A stretch of 15,408 bases of DNA from DAOTZS01 sp034434335 (GCA_034434335.1 DAOTZS010000064.1:1-15408); one strand, 5' to 3'; shown: positions 6,613 through 14,954, counted from the stretch's first letter. Made by a program: numbers and translations. The notes: a model not told the origin generated them from the letters alone.

Positions 6613-8607
6613 ATGTTCCGTTTCGGCGTTGACTATTACCCCGAGCACTGGCCCCAAGAGCGCTGGGCCACCGATGCCCGTCTGATGCAAGAGGCGGGCA
6701 TTAACGTCGTCCGTCTGGCCGAGTTTGCCTGGAGTTACCTGGAGCCGCGGCCCGGCTACTTCGACTTCGCCTGGCTGGACAAGGCGCTGGACATCTTGTA
6801 TGCCCATGGCATCCAGGCCATCCTGGGCACCCCGACCGCCTCACCCCCGCCTTGGGTGATGGCCATGTACCCCGATGCCTATCGGGTCTCGCAGGAAGGC
6901 ATGCGCCTGACCTATGGCAACCGCCGCGAGTACTGCCCTACCCACCCCGGCTACCGCGAACGGAGCCGCATCATCACCCGCGCCATGGCCGAGCACTACG
7001 CCAATCATCCGGCAGTCATCGGCTGGCAGACGGACAATGAGTTCAGCGGCCACTGCTTTTGCCCCATCTGCCGGGGTGAGTTCCAGAGCTGGCTCCGCCA
7101 GAAATACGGCAGCCTGGAGGCCCTGAACGCCGCCTGGGGCACTGCCTTCTGGAGCCACGTCTACACCGAGTGGTCGCAGATCCCCCTCCCCCTGAAGACC
7201 GGCGGGGTGCCCAACCCCGGCCTCGACCTGGACTACCGCCGCTTCATGTCCGATGCCTACGTGCGCTTCCAGCAGGAGCAGGTGGACATCCTGCGCCAGC
7301 TATGCCCACGTCACTTCGTCACCCACAACTTCATGGGGTTCGGCTTTGACCAGATCAACTACTTCGACCTGGCCCGGCCCCTGGACTTTGTGGCGTGGGA
7401 CAACTACCCGCGCGGGTTCTGGGATATGCAAGCGCACGTCGCCCCGAGCCCTATCGCCCTCTCCTGCGACACCATGCGCGGCCTGAAGCATCAGAACGTG
7501 TGGGTGATGGAGCAGCAGGCGGGCCCAAGTGGCTGGGAGACAGTGGGAGTCACTCCGCGGCCAGGGGAGCTGCGCTTGTGGGCCTACCAGGCCATCGCCC
7601 ACGGCGCCGATGCCATCATCTTCTTTCGCTGGCGCACGGCCCGCTTTGGCACGGAGCAATACTGGCATGGCATCCTCGACCACCATGGCCAGCCCGGCCG
7701 ACGCTATGCCGAAATCAAGGCCATCGGTGCCGAGCTGAAGCGGGTGGGCGAGGAGATCCTGGGGACGGAGAACCGCGCTCAGGTGGCGATGCTGCTTTCC
7801 TACGATACCCGCTTCGCCTTTCACATCCAGCCCAATCACGCTGACTTCCGATACCCCGAGCTTTTTGGCAGCTACTACGCGGCCCTTCACCGCCGCAACA
7901 TAGCGGTAGACATCGTGCCCCCTACGGCCGACCTGAGCCCCTACCGCCTGGTGTTGGCTCCGGCGTTGTACGTGCTGGGCCGGGACGCGGCCGTCAACCT
8001 GCGCCGCTACGTAGAGAATGGCGGCGTCCTTCTGGTCACGGCCCGCAGCGGCGTCAAGGATGAGGCCAACGCGGTGGTGAACATGCCGTTGCCGGGGTTG
8101 CTGGCCGAGGTATGCGGGGTGCAGGTGGATGAGTACAACGTCCTGCCGGGCGACGTCAACGTGCCCCTGGAGTGGCCAGGCCTCGGGGCTGACGCGGGAA
8201 CCGGGCACGCCCGGCTATGGTGTGACGTGCTATCCCCCACCACGGCCGAGACGGTGGCCCGCTACGGGGGAGAATACCATGCCGGACGGCCAGCCATCAC
8301 CCGCAACCGGTTTGGCCAGGGCCAGGCTGTGTACGTGGGCACCCTGGGCGACGGCGCCCTCCACGACGCGGTGATCGGCTGGCTGGTGGGCGTGGCGTCC
8401 GTTGCGCCGGTGCTGGCCACGCCCGCTGGCGTGGAGGCCGTGGCACGGTGGAAGGGTGATCGGCGCCTGCTGTTCCTGCTCAACCACGCCGACCAGGCCC
8501 ACGCCGTTGACTTGCCAGGGCCAATGGCAGAGTTGTTGACGGGCCAGGTGGTAGGGCCACAGATCACGCTGCCAGCTAAGGGCGTGATGCTCCTGCGCGA
8601 GGCGTAG
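6613..8607 (+). CDS. GH42 beta-galactosidase
   Basis: A 664-residue GH42 enzyme, normal length, which hydrolyses terminal beta-linked galactose from oligosaccharides. It starts with Phe-Gly-Val-Asp-Tyr-Tyr-Pro-Glu-His-Trp, the typical opening of the TIM barrel. The acid/base is Glu143 in Asp-Asn-Glu-Phe, and the nucleophile is Glu300 in Val-Met-Glu-Gln-Gln. Four cysteines (108, 148, 150, 153; the last three in Cys-Phe-Cys-Pro-Ile-Cys) match the structural zinc site known from Thermus A4 beta-galactosidase. The trimerisation domain (about 390-590) and the small C-terminal beta domain, with Leu-Phe-Leu-Leu-Asn-His near residue 620, follow. There is no signal peptide, so it acts in the cytoplasm on imported oligosaccharides such as galactan fragments; lactose is also possible. 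It starts 42 bases after the ygiT-like gene. Confidence 0.95.
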   Translation: MFRFGVDYYPEHWPQERWATDARLMQEAGINVVRLAEFAWSYLEPRPGYFDFAWLDKALDILYAHGIQAILGTPTASPPPWVMAMYPDAYRVSQEGMRLTYGNRREYCPTHPGYRERSRIITRAMAEHYANHPAVIGWQTDNEFSGHCFCPICRGEFQSWLRQKYGSLEALNAAWGTAFWSHVYTEWSQIPLPLKTGGVPNPGLDLDYRRFMSDAYVRFQQEQVDILRQLCPRHFVTHNFMGFGFDQINYFDLARPLDFVAWDNYPRGFWDMQAHVAPSPIALSCDTMRGLKHQNVWVMEQQAGPSGWETVGVTPRPGELRLWAYQAIAHGADAIIFFRWRTARFGTEQYWHGILDHHGQPGRRYAEIKAIGAELKRVGEEILGTENRAQVAMLLSYDTRFAFHIQPNHADFRYPELFGSYYAALHRRNIAVDIVPPTADLSPYRLVLAPALYVLGRDAAVNLRRYVENGGVLLVTARSGVKDEANAVVNMPLPGLLAEVCGVQVDEYNVLPGDVNVPLEWPGLGADAGTGHARLWCDVLSPTTAETVARYGGEYHAGRPAITRNRFGQGQAVYVGTLGDGALHDAVIGWLVGVASVAPVLATPAGVEAVARWKGDRRLLFLLNHADQAHAVDLPGPMAELLTGQVVGPQITLPAKGVMLLREA

Positions 8608-8647
8608 CGAAGTACCAGTATGCCAGTGTTGTGCGAGAGGAAATCCA

Positions 8648-8708
8648 TCGGAGTCCCGAACTTGTTCGGGCTTGCCACGCCATGCGCCCAACAAATTGGG
8701 GACTCCGA
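8648..8708 (+). repeat. BIME/REP-like inverted repeat made of two facing hairpins
   Basis: TCGGAGTCCC (8648-8657) and GGGACTCCGA (8699-8708) are perfect 10-base inverted repeats. Inside, each arm is its own hairpin: CCCGAA-CTTG-TTCGGG (8655-8670) and CCCAA-CAAA-TTGGG (8687-8700). The two arms are imperfect inverted copies of one unit, differing mainly at positions that keep the stems paired. It lies 41 bases after the GH42 stop. This two-unit head-to-head layout resembles bacterial interspersed mosaic elements; it could also end or protect the upstream transcript. Confidence 0.7.
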
Positions 8709-8788
8709 CGCCTTGTCACGCTGATTCCAAAAAATCTCCGTCTACTTTGGGACAGCCCATTCTGGTACCAGGGTATATGAGGTAGGCG

Positions 8789-11104
8789 ATGGCTGTTTCA
8801 CATTGTCTTTCCAGAGCACTTCATTCCATTGTTGGGGCATCGTTATTCATGGGGGTGTTGGGCTTGAGCGGCTGTGGCCCTGCCCAAATGCCCACGCCGA
8901 TCCCAACACCTACGACCACATCCATATCCACCCATACTGCTCCCATCCCCGCCTCCTATCGCCTGCTGGCCATCCCGGCCGCATCCCTCCCCCTGTCCGG
9001 GGAGTGGCGCTTTGCCGTTGACCCTTATGGGCTTGGGGAGGACAAGGGCTGGCCGGCCCCCGACTTCGACGACTCCGGGTGGGAGGTAGTGACGGTGCCC
9101 CACACCTGGGGGGTGATGGAAGGGCACGCCAACTACAATGGCATAGCCTGGTACCGTCGCACCTTCACCCTCCCCGCCAAAGCCCAGGACGCGCACCTGC
9201 GCCTGCACTTCGAGGCAGTCTTCTACCTGGCGCGCGTCTGGCTCAACGGGAGGTACCTGGGTGCACACGAGGGAGGGTATACCCCGTTCGAGTTCGACGT
9301 AAGTGGGATTGCCAGGCCGGGCGCAGAGAACGTCATCGCCGTGCAGGTAGACAACAAGCGCGCCCTGGACCGCATCCCGGCCAGTCTGAGCCGGGACTGG
9401 ACGTACGACTGGTGGAACTATGGCGGCATCGTGCGCGACGTCTCCCTGGAGATGACCAGCCGGGCCTTCATCGCTCGCCAGATGGTAGTGGCCACGCCGC
9501 ACCTGATGGGAGTAGATGAGGCTGACACAGCCACCATAACGGCCACGGTGACCGTGAGCAACATGTCCGCCGAACCATTGGAGGCCACGTTGACCGCCGA
9601 TATCCTCGACGACGGCACCGGCCTATCCGTGCTAAAACCCATTCCCGCACAGCCGGTCAAAGTCTCACCAGGCCAGAGCGCCAACGTTCAACTGACAGCC
9701 ACGCTCTCGCATCCCAGGCTGTGGCACTTTGACCATCCCCATCTCTATCGCTGGTCGGCTTCGTTGCTTGGCGCCAACGGCACATTACTGCACAAGGACG
9801 AGGTGACGTTCGGTATCCGCCAGATCGAGTTGAAACAGGCGCGCTTCTACCTGAACGGGGAGCCGGTGCGGCTGGTGGGGCTCAACCGCCACGCCGACTC
9901 GCCCTGGTACGGCCTGGCTGAGACGGTGACGATGATGGCCAGGGACTACGACGACCTGAAGACGCTCAACATGGTCTTCTCGCGGCCGGTGCATTACCCC
10001 CAGCACCGGTTCATCCTCGACTACTGTGACCGCCACGGCATCCTGCTGATCCCCGAGGTGCCAGCCTGGCAGCTCAGCGCTGAACAGATGTCAAAGGAGC
10101 AGATGCGCGACCTAGAGAAGCAGCAGCTCCGCGAGATGATCCTGGCCAATTTCAATCACCCTTCGGTGTGGGCGTGGAGCGTGGGCAACGAATACCAATC
10201 TACCACGCCGGCTGGCAAAGATTTCACCCGCGAGATGGTCGCCTTTGTCAAGTCGCTTGACCCCACGCGGCCGGTAGGGTTTGCCTCCAACCATCTGGGC
10301 AGCAATCCTCAGTCTGATGCCACGGCCATCACGGACTTTGTGATGATGAACCAATACTTCGGCACATGGGCCGGCCCCAAGACCCGCCTCACCCAGGCGC
10401 TGGACGACATCCACGCGACCTGGCCCGACAAAGTGGTCATCATCTCCGAGTTCGGTTTTGAGCCGCGTTGGAACCGCATGTGGGGACCGCCCACCAGCCA
10501 GCTCGACCTGGCGAGGTACTACTTCGTCCCGGAAGGCGTGGCCCCGGACTCGGAGGAGGCCGACGAGCAGCGCCAGATGGTGATCGCTGAGCAAATGGAG
10601 ATCTTCCGCCGCAAGCCTTTCGTCGCGGCGGCGATCTTCTGGTGCTACCAGGATTATCGGACACCCAGTGGCTTCATGACGGGCGTGGTGGACGCGGAGC
10701 GGAATCGCCGCGGCTCGTGGTATCGGCTGCGCGAGGAGTACGCCCCAGCCTTGATCGAGGCGGTGACCTTTTCTCCCGTCCAGGGGAACCGCCGGAGCGC
10801 CACGGTGACCCTGCGCACGCGAGGTCCACTGGACACAGACATGCCAGCCTACACCTTGCGTGGATACAGGCTGCATTGGGCCGTGACCTCGCCGGAGGGC
10901 CAAACCGTGTTCTCCGAGGGCGAGATCGCCCTCCCAACGCTCGAACCGGGATCCGAGTGGTCCGGTCAGGCAGAATGGGCGGTGCCGGAAGCCGAGTACG
11001 TGTTCAGCGTGAGCGTCGTCCGACCCACCGGATTCACCGTCATCGAGCGTTCGTATAATTCAGAAGGGCATGAGATTGGCCGTCATCCCGCACCAGGCCC
11101 ATGA
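8789..11104 (+). CDS. GH2-family glycoside hydrolase, predicted lipoprotein (beta-galactosidase/beta-glucuronidase type)
   Basis: A 771-residue GH2 enzyme. The N-terminus is a lipoprotein signal with lipobox Leu-Ser-Gly-Cys (lipidated Cys29), then a Pro/Thr-rich linker (about 31-54), so it is exported and membrane-anchored. Domain order is a sugar-binding beta-sandwich (about 65-220, with Val-Trp-Leu-Asn-Gly 150-154), an immunoglobulin-like domain (about 225-345) and a TIM barrel (about 346-650). The acid/base is Glu468 in Ser-Val-Gly-Asn-Glu-Tyr; the nucleophile is Glu554 in Ser-Glu-Phe-Gly. Gly-Leu-Asn-Arg-His (364-368) is the usual barrel-entry motif. About 120 further residues form a C-terminal beta domain. 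Exact specificity (galactoside, glucuronide or mannoside) cannot be set from motifs. ATG 8789 has GAGGT at 8779-8783. Its 3' end overlaps the next gene by 35 bases. Confidence 0.92.
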   Translation: MAVSHCLSRALHSIVGASLFMGVLGLSGCGPAQMPTPIPTPTTTSISTHTAPIPASYRLLAIPAASLPLSGEWRFAVDPYGLGEDKGWPAPDFDDSGWEVVTVPHTWGVMEGHANYNGIAWYRRTFTLPAKAQDAHLRLHFEAVFYLARVWLNGRYLGAHEGGYTPFEFDVSGIARPGAENVIAVQVDNKRALDRIPASLSRDWTYDWWNYGGIVRDVSLEMTSRAFIARQMVVATPHLMGVDEADTATITATVTVSNMSAEPLEATLTADILDDGTGLSVLKPIPAQPVKVSPGQSANVQLTATLSHPRLWHFDHPHLYRWSASLLGANGTLLHKDEVTFGIRQIELKQARFYLNGEPVRLVGLNRHADSPWYGLAETVTMMARDYDDLKTLNMVFSRPVHYPQHRFILDYCDRHGILLIPEVPAWQLSAEQMSKEQMRDLEKQQLREMILANFNHPSVWAWSVGNEYQSTTPAGKDFTREMVAFVKSLDPTRPVGFASNHLGSNPQSDATAITDFVMMNQYFGTWAGPKTRLTQALDDIHATWPDKVVIISEFGFEPRWNRMWGPPTSQLDLARYYFVPEGVAPDSEEADEQRQMVIAEQMEIFRRKPFVAAAIFWCYQDYRTPSGFMTGVVDAERNRRGSWYRLREEYAPALIEAVTFSPVQGNRRSATVTLRTRGPLDTDMPAYTLRGYRLHWAVTSPEGQTVFSEGEIALPTLEPGSEWSGQAEWAVPEAEYVFSVSVVRPTGFTVIERSYNSEGHEIGRHPAPGP

Positions 11105-12722
11105 GCCTGACAGGGCAGATTTCGCGATCGCTCTGGCCATTGGGGTATGCGCGTTGGCGGCGTACGTGCGCACCCTGGCGCCGGATGTGCTCTACGGGGA
11201 CAGCGCCGAGTTTCAGACGCTGGCCTACACGCTTGGCACGACCCATTCGACGGGCTATCCCATCTATCTGCTGCTGGCGCGGCTGCTTGGCTTTCTGCCC
11301 ATTGGCTTGCCGGCCTGGCGGGTCAATCTTCTTTCGGCCGTAGGTGCCGCTACCGCTGTGAGCGGCGTCTACCTGGCGAGCCGTTACCTGACCAGCAGCC
11401 GAGTCGGCGCCTTGCTGGGAAGCATGGCGCTGGGGCTCTCGTACACGTTCTGGTCGCAGGCGGTCATTGCCGAAGTGTACACGCCCGCGCTGGCGTTTTT
11501 GAGTGCCATCCTGTTTCTCTTGTGGCACTGGCACAATGCTCCCGACGAGCGCAACGCTGCCTTGCTATGGGCGGCCCTGTTGAGTGGCCTGGGTTTGGGT
11601 GTCCACGCCTTTGTGGTGCTGATCGCTCCGACAGCGGTGGCCTTTGTCGGGGCAGTGCTGTGGTGGCGACGCCTGCCCTGGCCGCGGAGCCGGCAAGCCC
11701 TCCTGGCCGGCCTGGCAGGGCTGACCCTGGGGGTGAGCCTCTTTCTGGCGGCGTCCCTCGCGCTTGACCTCCACAACCCGCCTTCCAGCTTCATACGGGT
11801 CACCCTCTACCCCTCCAGGTCGCTGTGGGGGCTCGATGCCAGCGCTCTGGACAGCCCCTTTGAGCGCCTATGGCTGACGATAACAGGCCGGCAGTGGCAG
11901 GATGCCATGTTCCCAGCCGACATTGACGTCGTGGAAGAGTTCGTCCGTTATGGCGGCCGGCTCCTGGTCTACGAGTTTTCCCCGTGGATGCTCCTGTGTG
12001 CCGTGCTCGGCGTGACCGTGATGCTGCATATCAGGCCGATCCTTGGCCTGTTCTGGCTGATAGCCTTTGGCACGATCCTGTACTTCGTCCTGCATTACCA
12101 GCCACCGGATAAGTACATCTTCTACCTGCCGACATCCTTGTTGCTGGCAATGGCAACAGGGTGTGGCGCGGGCTCTGTGCTGGAGTGGGCATATCGGTGT
12201 TTTGTGGCAGCGCGGAAGCGCCGTTATCTATTGCCGCTTTACCTGCTGACGGCAGCGCTCCTTGTGCTGATGGTGATTCAGCCTTTTGGGACCGCCCGCT
12301 GGCAGGCATTAAGGGCCGGCGCCGCTACATTCGTGCAAGAGGACTACGTCTATCCCTTGGACAACCTGGAAGAACCCCGGCTCATGACGACCTTCAGGCT
12401 CAAAGTGCTGCCCGATAACGCGCTGGTGATCATGGAGTGGCGCGCGCTGTATACGATGTATTACCTGGCGCACGTGGAGCGACTGCGACCTGATGTCATG
12501 ATCATGGAGGCCTCGCCGCATGGCGCGCCGGCAGGGATGGTCGCCGATACCCTGATCCAGGAACTGCGGGAGGCTGTGCAGGAAGGGCGCCCTGTGTATG
12601 CCGACAGGGTGTATGGGAACCTGAGGAGGCACTTTCGCGTACAGCCAGCTTTGGGAGGCCAGTGGTATCGTCTGTCGCCACTGAAGACAAGCAACGAAAG
12701 GTCGGTTTTCCAGACAGGCTAA
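11070..12722 (+). CDS. DUF2723 multi-pass membrane protein (GT-C-like), function unknown
   Basis: A 550-residue integral membrane protein. Near the N-terminus it carries the DUF2723 signature: Leu-Tyr-Gly-Asp-Ser-Ala-Glu-Phe (41-48), then Gly-Thr-Thr-His-Ser-Thr-Gly-Tyr-Pro-Ile-Tyr (56-66). The acidic pair Asp44/Glu47 in the first extracytoplasmic loop resembles the catalytic loop of GT-C glycosyltransferases that use lipid-linked sugars, but no activity is established for the family. About nine or ten hydrophobic segments are followed by a soluble tail (about 420-550). ATG 11070 lies within the GH2 reading frame, overlapping by 35 bases. AGAAGGG (11062-11068) is too near the ATG but well placed for TTG 11076, so the true start may be TTG 11076. 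A TATAAT at 11054-11059 could alternatively give a nearly leaderless transcript. Confidence 0.85.
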   Translation: MRLAVIPHQAHEPDRADFAIALAIGVCALAAYVRTLAPDVLYGDSAEFQTLAYTLGTTHSTGYPIYLLLARLLGFLPIGLPAWRVNLLSAVGAATAVSGVYLASRYLTSSRVGALLGSMALGLSYTFWSQAVIAEVYTPALAFLSAILFLLWHWHNAPDERNAALLWAALLSGLGLGVHAFVVLIAPTAVAFVGAVLWWRRLPWPRSRQALLAGLAGLTLGVSLFLAASLALDLHNPPSSFIRVTLYPSRSLWGLDASALDSPFERLWLTITGRQWQDAMFPADIDVVEEFVRYGGRLLVYEFSPWMLLCAVLGVTVMLHIRPILGLFWLIAFGTILYFVLHYQPPDKYIFYLPTSLLLAMATGCGAGSVLEWAYRCFVAARKRRYLLPLYLLTAALLVLMVIQPFGTARWQALRAGAATFVQEDYVYPLDNLEEPRLMTTFRLKVLPDNALVIMEWRALYTMYYLAHVERLRPDVMIMEASPHGAPAGMVADTLIQELREAVQEGRPVYADRVYGNLRRHFRVQPALGGQWYRLSPLKTSNERSVFQTG

Positions 12723-12738
12723 GCCGATCTCCTGCCCC

Positions 12739-12746
12739 ACACGTGT
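12739..12746 (+). promoter_or_regulatory. Perfect palindrome abutting the -35 box (candidate operator)
   Basis: ACACGTGT is its own reverse complement and ends one base before the -35 hexamer of the rhaPQS promoter. A central CG flanked by symmetric arms fits LacI-family operator cores, but eight bases is short and no regulator gene is in the window. Confidence 0.35.
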
Positions 12747-12775
12747 TTGCCGGGCTTCGCCTTCTGCGCTATAAT
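12747..12775 (+). promoter_or_regulatory. Sigma-70-type promoter of rhaPQS
   Basis: TTGCCG (12747-12752) as -35, a 17-base spacer and a perfect TATAAT -10 (12770-12775). Transcription should start near 12782, giving an untranslated leader of about 60 bases before rhaP. It sits in the only real gap (121 bases) between the DUF2723 gene and the importer genes, so the importer is probably a separate transcription unit. Confidence 0.75.
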
Positions 12776-12843
12776 TGGCGGTGAGTGCGCGCTCCTCGTT
12801 GCCGAAGCCCATTCTATCCGATTGCAAGGCACAGCCATAGAAC

Positions 12844-13845
12844 ATGAGACATTCTGAGCGCAGAAGACTTCTGTCCCTGGTGATGAGCGCCCGCGAGACG
12901 GGGATCATCATTTTCCTGATCATCTTGATCGCCGCGGTCAGCCTGCGCAGCCCCTACTTCCTCACGGTGGAGAACTTCCGCGATATCCTGCTGGATATCG
13001 CCATCCTCTCCATCCTGGCCGTGGGCCAGATGATGGCCATCATCACGCGGGGGATTGACCTTTCGGTGGCATCAGGTCTGGCCTTGTCGGGCATGGTGGT
13101 GGGGATGACGGTGAGTGAGCACCAAAGCCTGCCGCCAGGCCTGGCGCTGCTGATGGGGGCTGGCATCGGGCTGGGCCTGGGCGCGCTCAATGGCCTGTTG
13201 ATCACCAGGGGCCGGGTGCCACCCATCATCGCCACGCTGGGCACGATGAGCGTCTACCGGGGGCTGGTGTTCGCCATCAGCGGTGGAGCGTGGGTGGATG
13301 CTGCCGAGATGCCGGATAGTTTCAAGATGTTGGCCCGTAGCACCACCCTGGGCATCCCCAACCTGGTGTTGTTCGCCCTGGTGGTGGCCCTGGTCTTCTA
13401 CTTCTTTCTCAATCACACCCGCACCGGCCGGCAGATCTACGCTGTGGGAAGCAATCCGCTGGCAGCCCAGATGGTTGGCATCCGCATCGAGCGCATCCTG
13501 TTCACGGTCTACCTTCTCTCTGGCCTCCTGGCCGGGATGGGAGGCGTGTTGTGGGTGTCACGCTATGCATCGGCGCAGAGCGATACCGCCACGGGGTTTG
13601 AACTCCAGACGGTGGCTGCTGTGGTGGTGGGAGGGGTTAGCATTATGGGTGGCTCGGGCACCCTGCCTGGCGTGATGCTGGGTTCCTTGCTGCTGGGCGT
13701 CATCATCAACGCGCTGAACCTGATTCGTATCTCACCGTTCTGGAAGCTGGCAGTGCAGGGGTTGGTGATCCTGCTGGCGGTGATCGCCGATGCCGCTCTC
13801 TCAAGGCGCTTCCAGCGTACTATCAGGCTGCGGAGGGCAGCATGA
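12844..13845 (+). CDS. rhaP: Rhamnose-type ABC transporter permease RhaP
   Basis: A 333-residue inner-membrane permease of the RbsC/AraH-like family (BPD_transp_2) with about eight to ten membrane segments. It carries the family segment Thr-Arg-Gly-Ile-Asp-Leu-Ser-Val-Ala (conserved Asp-Leu-Ser) and Thr-Leu-Gly-Thr-Met-Ser-Val-Tyr-Arg-Gly. The stretch Ser-Gly-Gly-Ala-Trp-Val, Val-Ser-Arg-Tyr-Ala and the C-terminal Ile-Ser-Pro-Phe-Trp match RhaP as I know it from Rhizobium better than ribose or galactose permeases. It would form a heterodimer with RhaQ to import L-rhamnose. ATG 12844 has no good Shine-Dalgarno site (CAAGG lies 14 bases away); ATG 12883, 13 codons later and just before the first hydrophobic segment, is an alternative start. 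It is driven by the promoter at 12747-12775 and its stop overlaps the next gene by ATGA. Confidence 0.88.
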   Translation: MRHSERRRLLSLVMSARETGIIIFLIILIAAVSLRSPYFLTVENFRDILLDIAILSILAVGQMMAIITRGIDLSVASGLALSGMVVGMTVSEHQSLPPGLALLMGAGIGLGLGALNGLLITRGRVPPIIATLGTMSVYRGLVFAISGGAWVDAAEMPDSFKMLARSTTLGIPNLVLFALVVALVFYFFLNHTRTGRQIYAVGSNPLAAQMVGIRIERILFTVYLLSGLLAGMGGVLWVSRYASAQSDTATGFELQTVAAVVVGGVSIMGGSGTLPGVMLGSLLLGVIINALNLIRISPFWKLAVQGLVILLAVIADAALSRRFQRTIRLRRAA

Positions 13846-14846
13846 CCGCCCGATCCGATGTCAGAGCCAGCCGGACGCCCCTGTCAGCGTGGCTGTTGCG
13901 CTGGGAAACCTTGCTCGTTGTGCTGTTGGTGCTGGCCGGTGCACTCAACGCTTCCCTCTCCCCCTATTTCCTCAACATACGCAACCTGTTCGATATGACC
14001 TTCAACTTCATGGAGCGGGGCTTGATCGCCCTGACCATGGCTTTCATTATCATCAGCGCGAACATTGATCTGTCGGTTGCCTCTAACCTGGCCATGAGCG
14101 CCATGGTCATGGGCGTGGCGTATCGCGCGGGGGTCAATATCTGGCTGGCTGTGTGCCTGGCCCTGGCCGTGGGCATGCTGGGAGGCTTGATTAACGGCCT
14201 GATTGTTGCTAAAATAAGGCTGGCTTCCCTGGTGGTGACCCTGGGGACCTATGCCCTCTACCGGGGGATCGCCTATGTCATGCTTGGGGACCAGGCCGTG
14301 ACCAATTTCCCTCCCTCGTTCACGGTCTTGGGACAGGGCTACATCCCTGGGACGCCGGTGCCCATCCCGTTGGTCCTTTTCGCCGTTCTGGCGGTTTGCT
14401 ACGGCCTGTTGCTGCACCGCACGGCTTTTGGCCGCATGGTGTATGCGATCGGTAGCAATGAGGAGGCGTGCCGTTACTCAGGCGTGCCTGTAGACCGCAT
14501 CAAGATCATCTTGTTCGTGCTCTCGGGCCTGATGTCGGCGCTGGCTGGGGTGGTGCTGGTAGCCCGGTTCAGCACGGCGCGGCCTAACATTGCCACCGGC
14601 TTTGAGCTGGAGGTGATCACGGCGGTTGTCTTGGGCGGGGTGGATATCTTCGGTGGGCAGGGAACGATGCCAGGTGTGATATTGGCTCTTTTCCTGATCG
14701 GCGTCGCGCGCTACGGCATGAGTTTGAAAAACGTAGCTGGCCAGACTCAGACGACAATCATCGGCGCGCTGCTGATCATCGCCATCTTGTTGCCCCAATT
14801 GCTGCGTCGCCTGACAGCGCGGCCGGCCTCAACAGAAGGGAGGTGA
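13842..14846 (+). CDS. rhaQ: Rhamnose-type ABC transporter permease RhaQ
   Basis: A 334-residue membrane permease, the partner of RhaP. Features matching RhaQ include Ser-Pro-Tyr-Phe-Leu followed by Met-Thr-Phe-Asn-Phe-Met-Glu near the N-terminus, Ala-Asn-Ile-Asp-Leu-Ser-Val-Ala in the conserved loop, Leu-Gly-Asp-Gln-Ala (a RhaQ-like motif) and Gly-Phe-Glu-Leu-Glu-Val-Ile-Thr-Ala-Val-Val-Leu-Gly-Gly near the C-terminal third. About eight to ten hydrophobic segments are visible. The ATG overlaps the rhaP stop in ATGA, so the two permeases are probably translationally coupled and made in equal amounts, as a heterodimer needs. The rhaP-rhaQ order is that of the characterised Rhizobium leguminosarum rhamnose locus, where rhaT (ATPase) and rhaS lie upstream; here no ATPase precedes them. 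Confidence 0.9.
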   Translation: MTARSDVRASRTPLSAWLLRWETLLVVLLVLAGALNASLSPYFLNIRNLFDMTFNFMERGLIALTMAFIIISANIDLSVASNLAMSAMVMGVAYRAGVNIWLAVCLALAVGMLGGLINGLIVAKIRLASLVVTLGTYALYRGIAYVMLGDQAVTNFPPSFTVLGQGYIPGTPVPIPLVLFAVLAVCYGLLLHRTAFGRMVYAIGSNEEACRYSGVPVDRIKIILFVLSGLMSALAGVVLVARFSTARPNIATGFELEVITAVVLGGVDIFGGQGTMPGVILALFLIGVARYGMSLKNVAGQTQTTIIGALLIIAILLPQLLRRLTARPASTEGR

Positions 14847-14850
14847 TGTG

Positions 14851-14943
14851 CGCCCAAAGAGCTCGGCTGGGCGACCGAAGGCCCCGGAGCAAGGGCTCCA
14901 GGTCAGTCTCCTGCATGCGTAGATGCCGGGAACGCTTCCCGGC
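14851..14943 (+). promoter_or_regulatory. Three consecutive stem-loops between rhaQ and rhaS
   Basis: CGCCCA/TGGGCG (14851-14856 with 14868-14873), GGAGC-AAGG-GCTCC (14886-14899, extendable by the outer pair GACC 14873-14876 with GGTC 14901-14904) and GCCGGGAA-CGC-TTCCCGGC (14925-14943, eight perfect pairs). The last ends 11 bases before the rhaS Shine-Dalgarno site. No T-tract follows, so it is not a simple terminator. Hairpins between permease genes and a binding-protein gene can stabilise or process the message so that more binding protein is made. Confidence 0.6.
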
Positions 14944-14954
14944 CCACAAAATCC

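Noticed and set aside
8608..8788. Promoter for the GH2 gene
   Set aside because: TTGTCA near 8713 and TATATG near 8774 exist, but neither has a partner hexamer at proper spacing.
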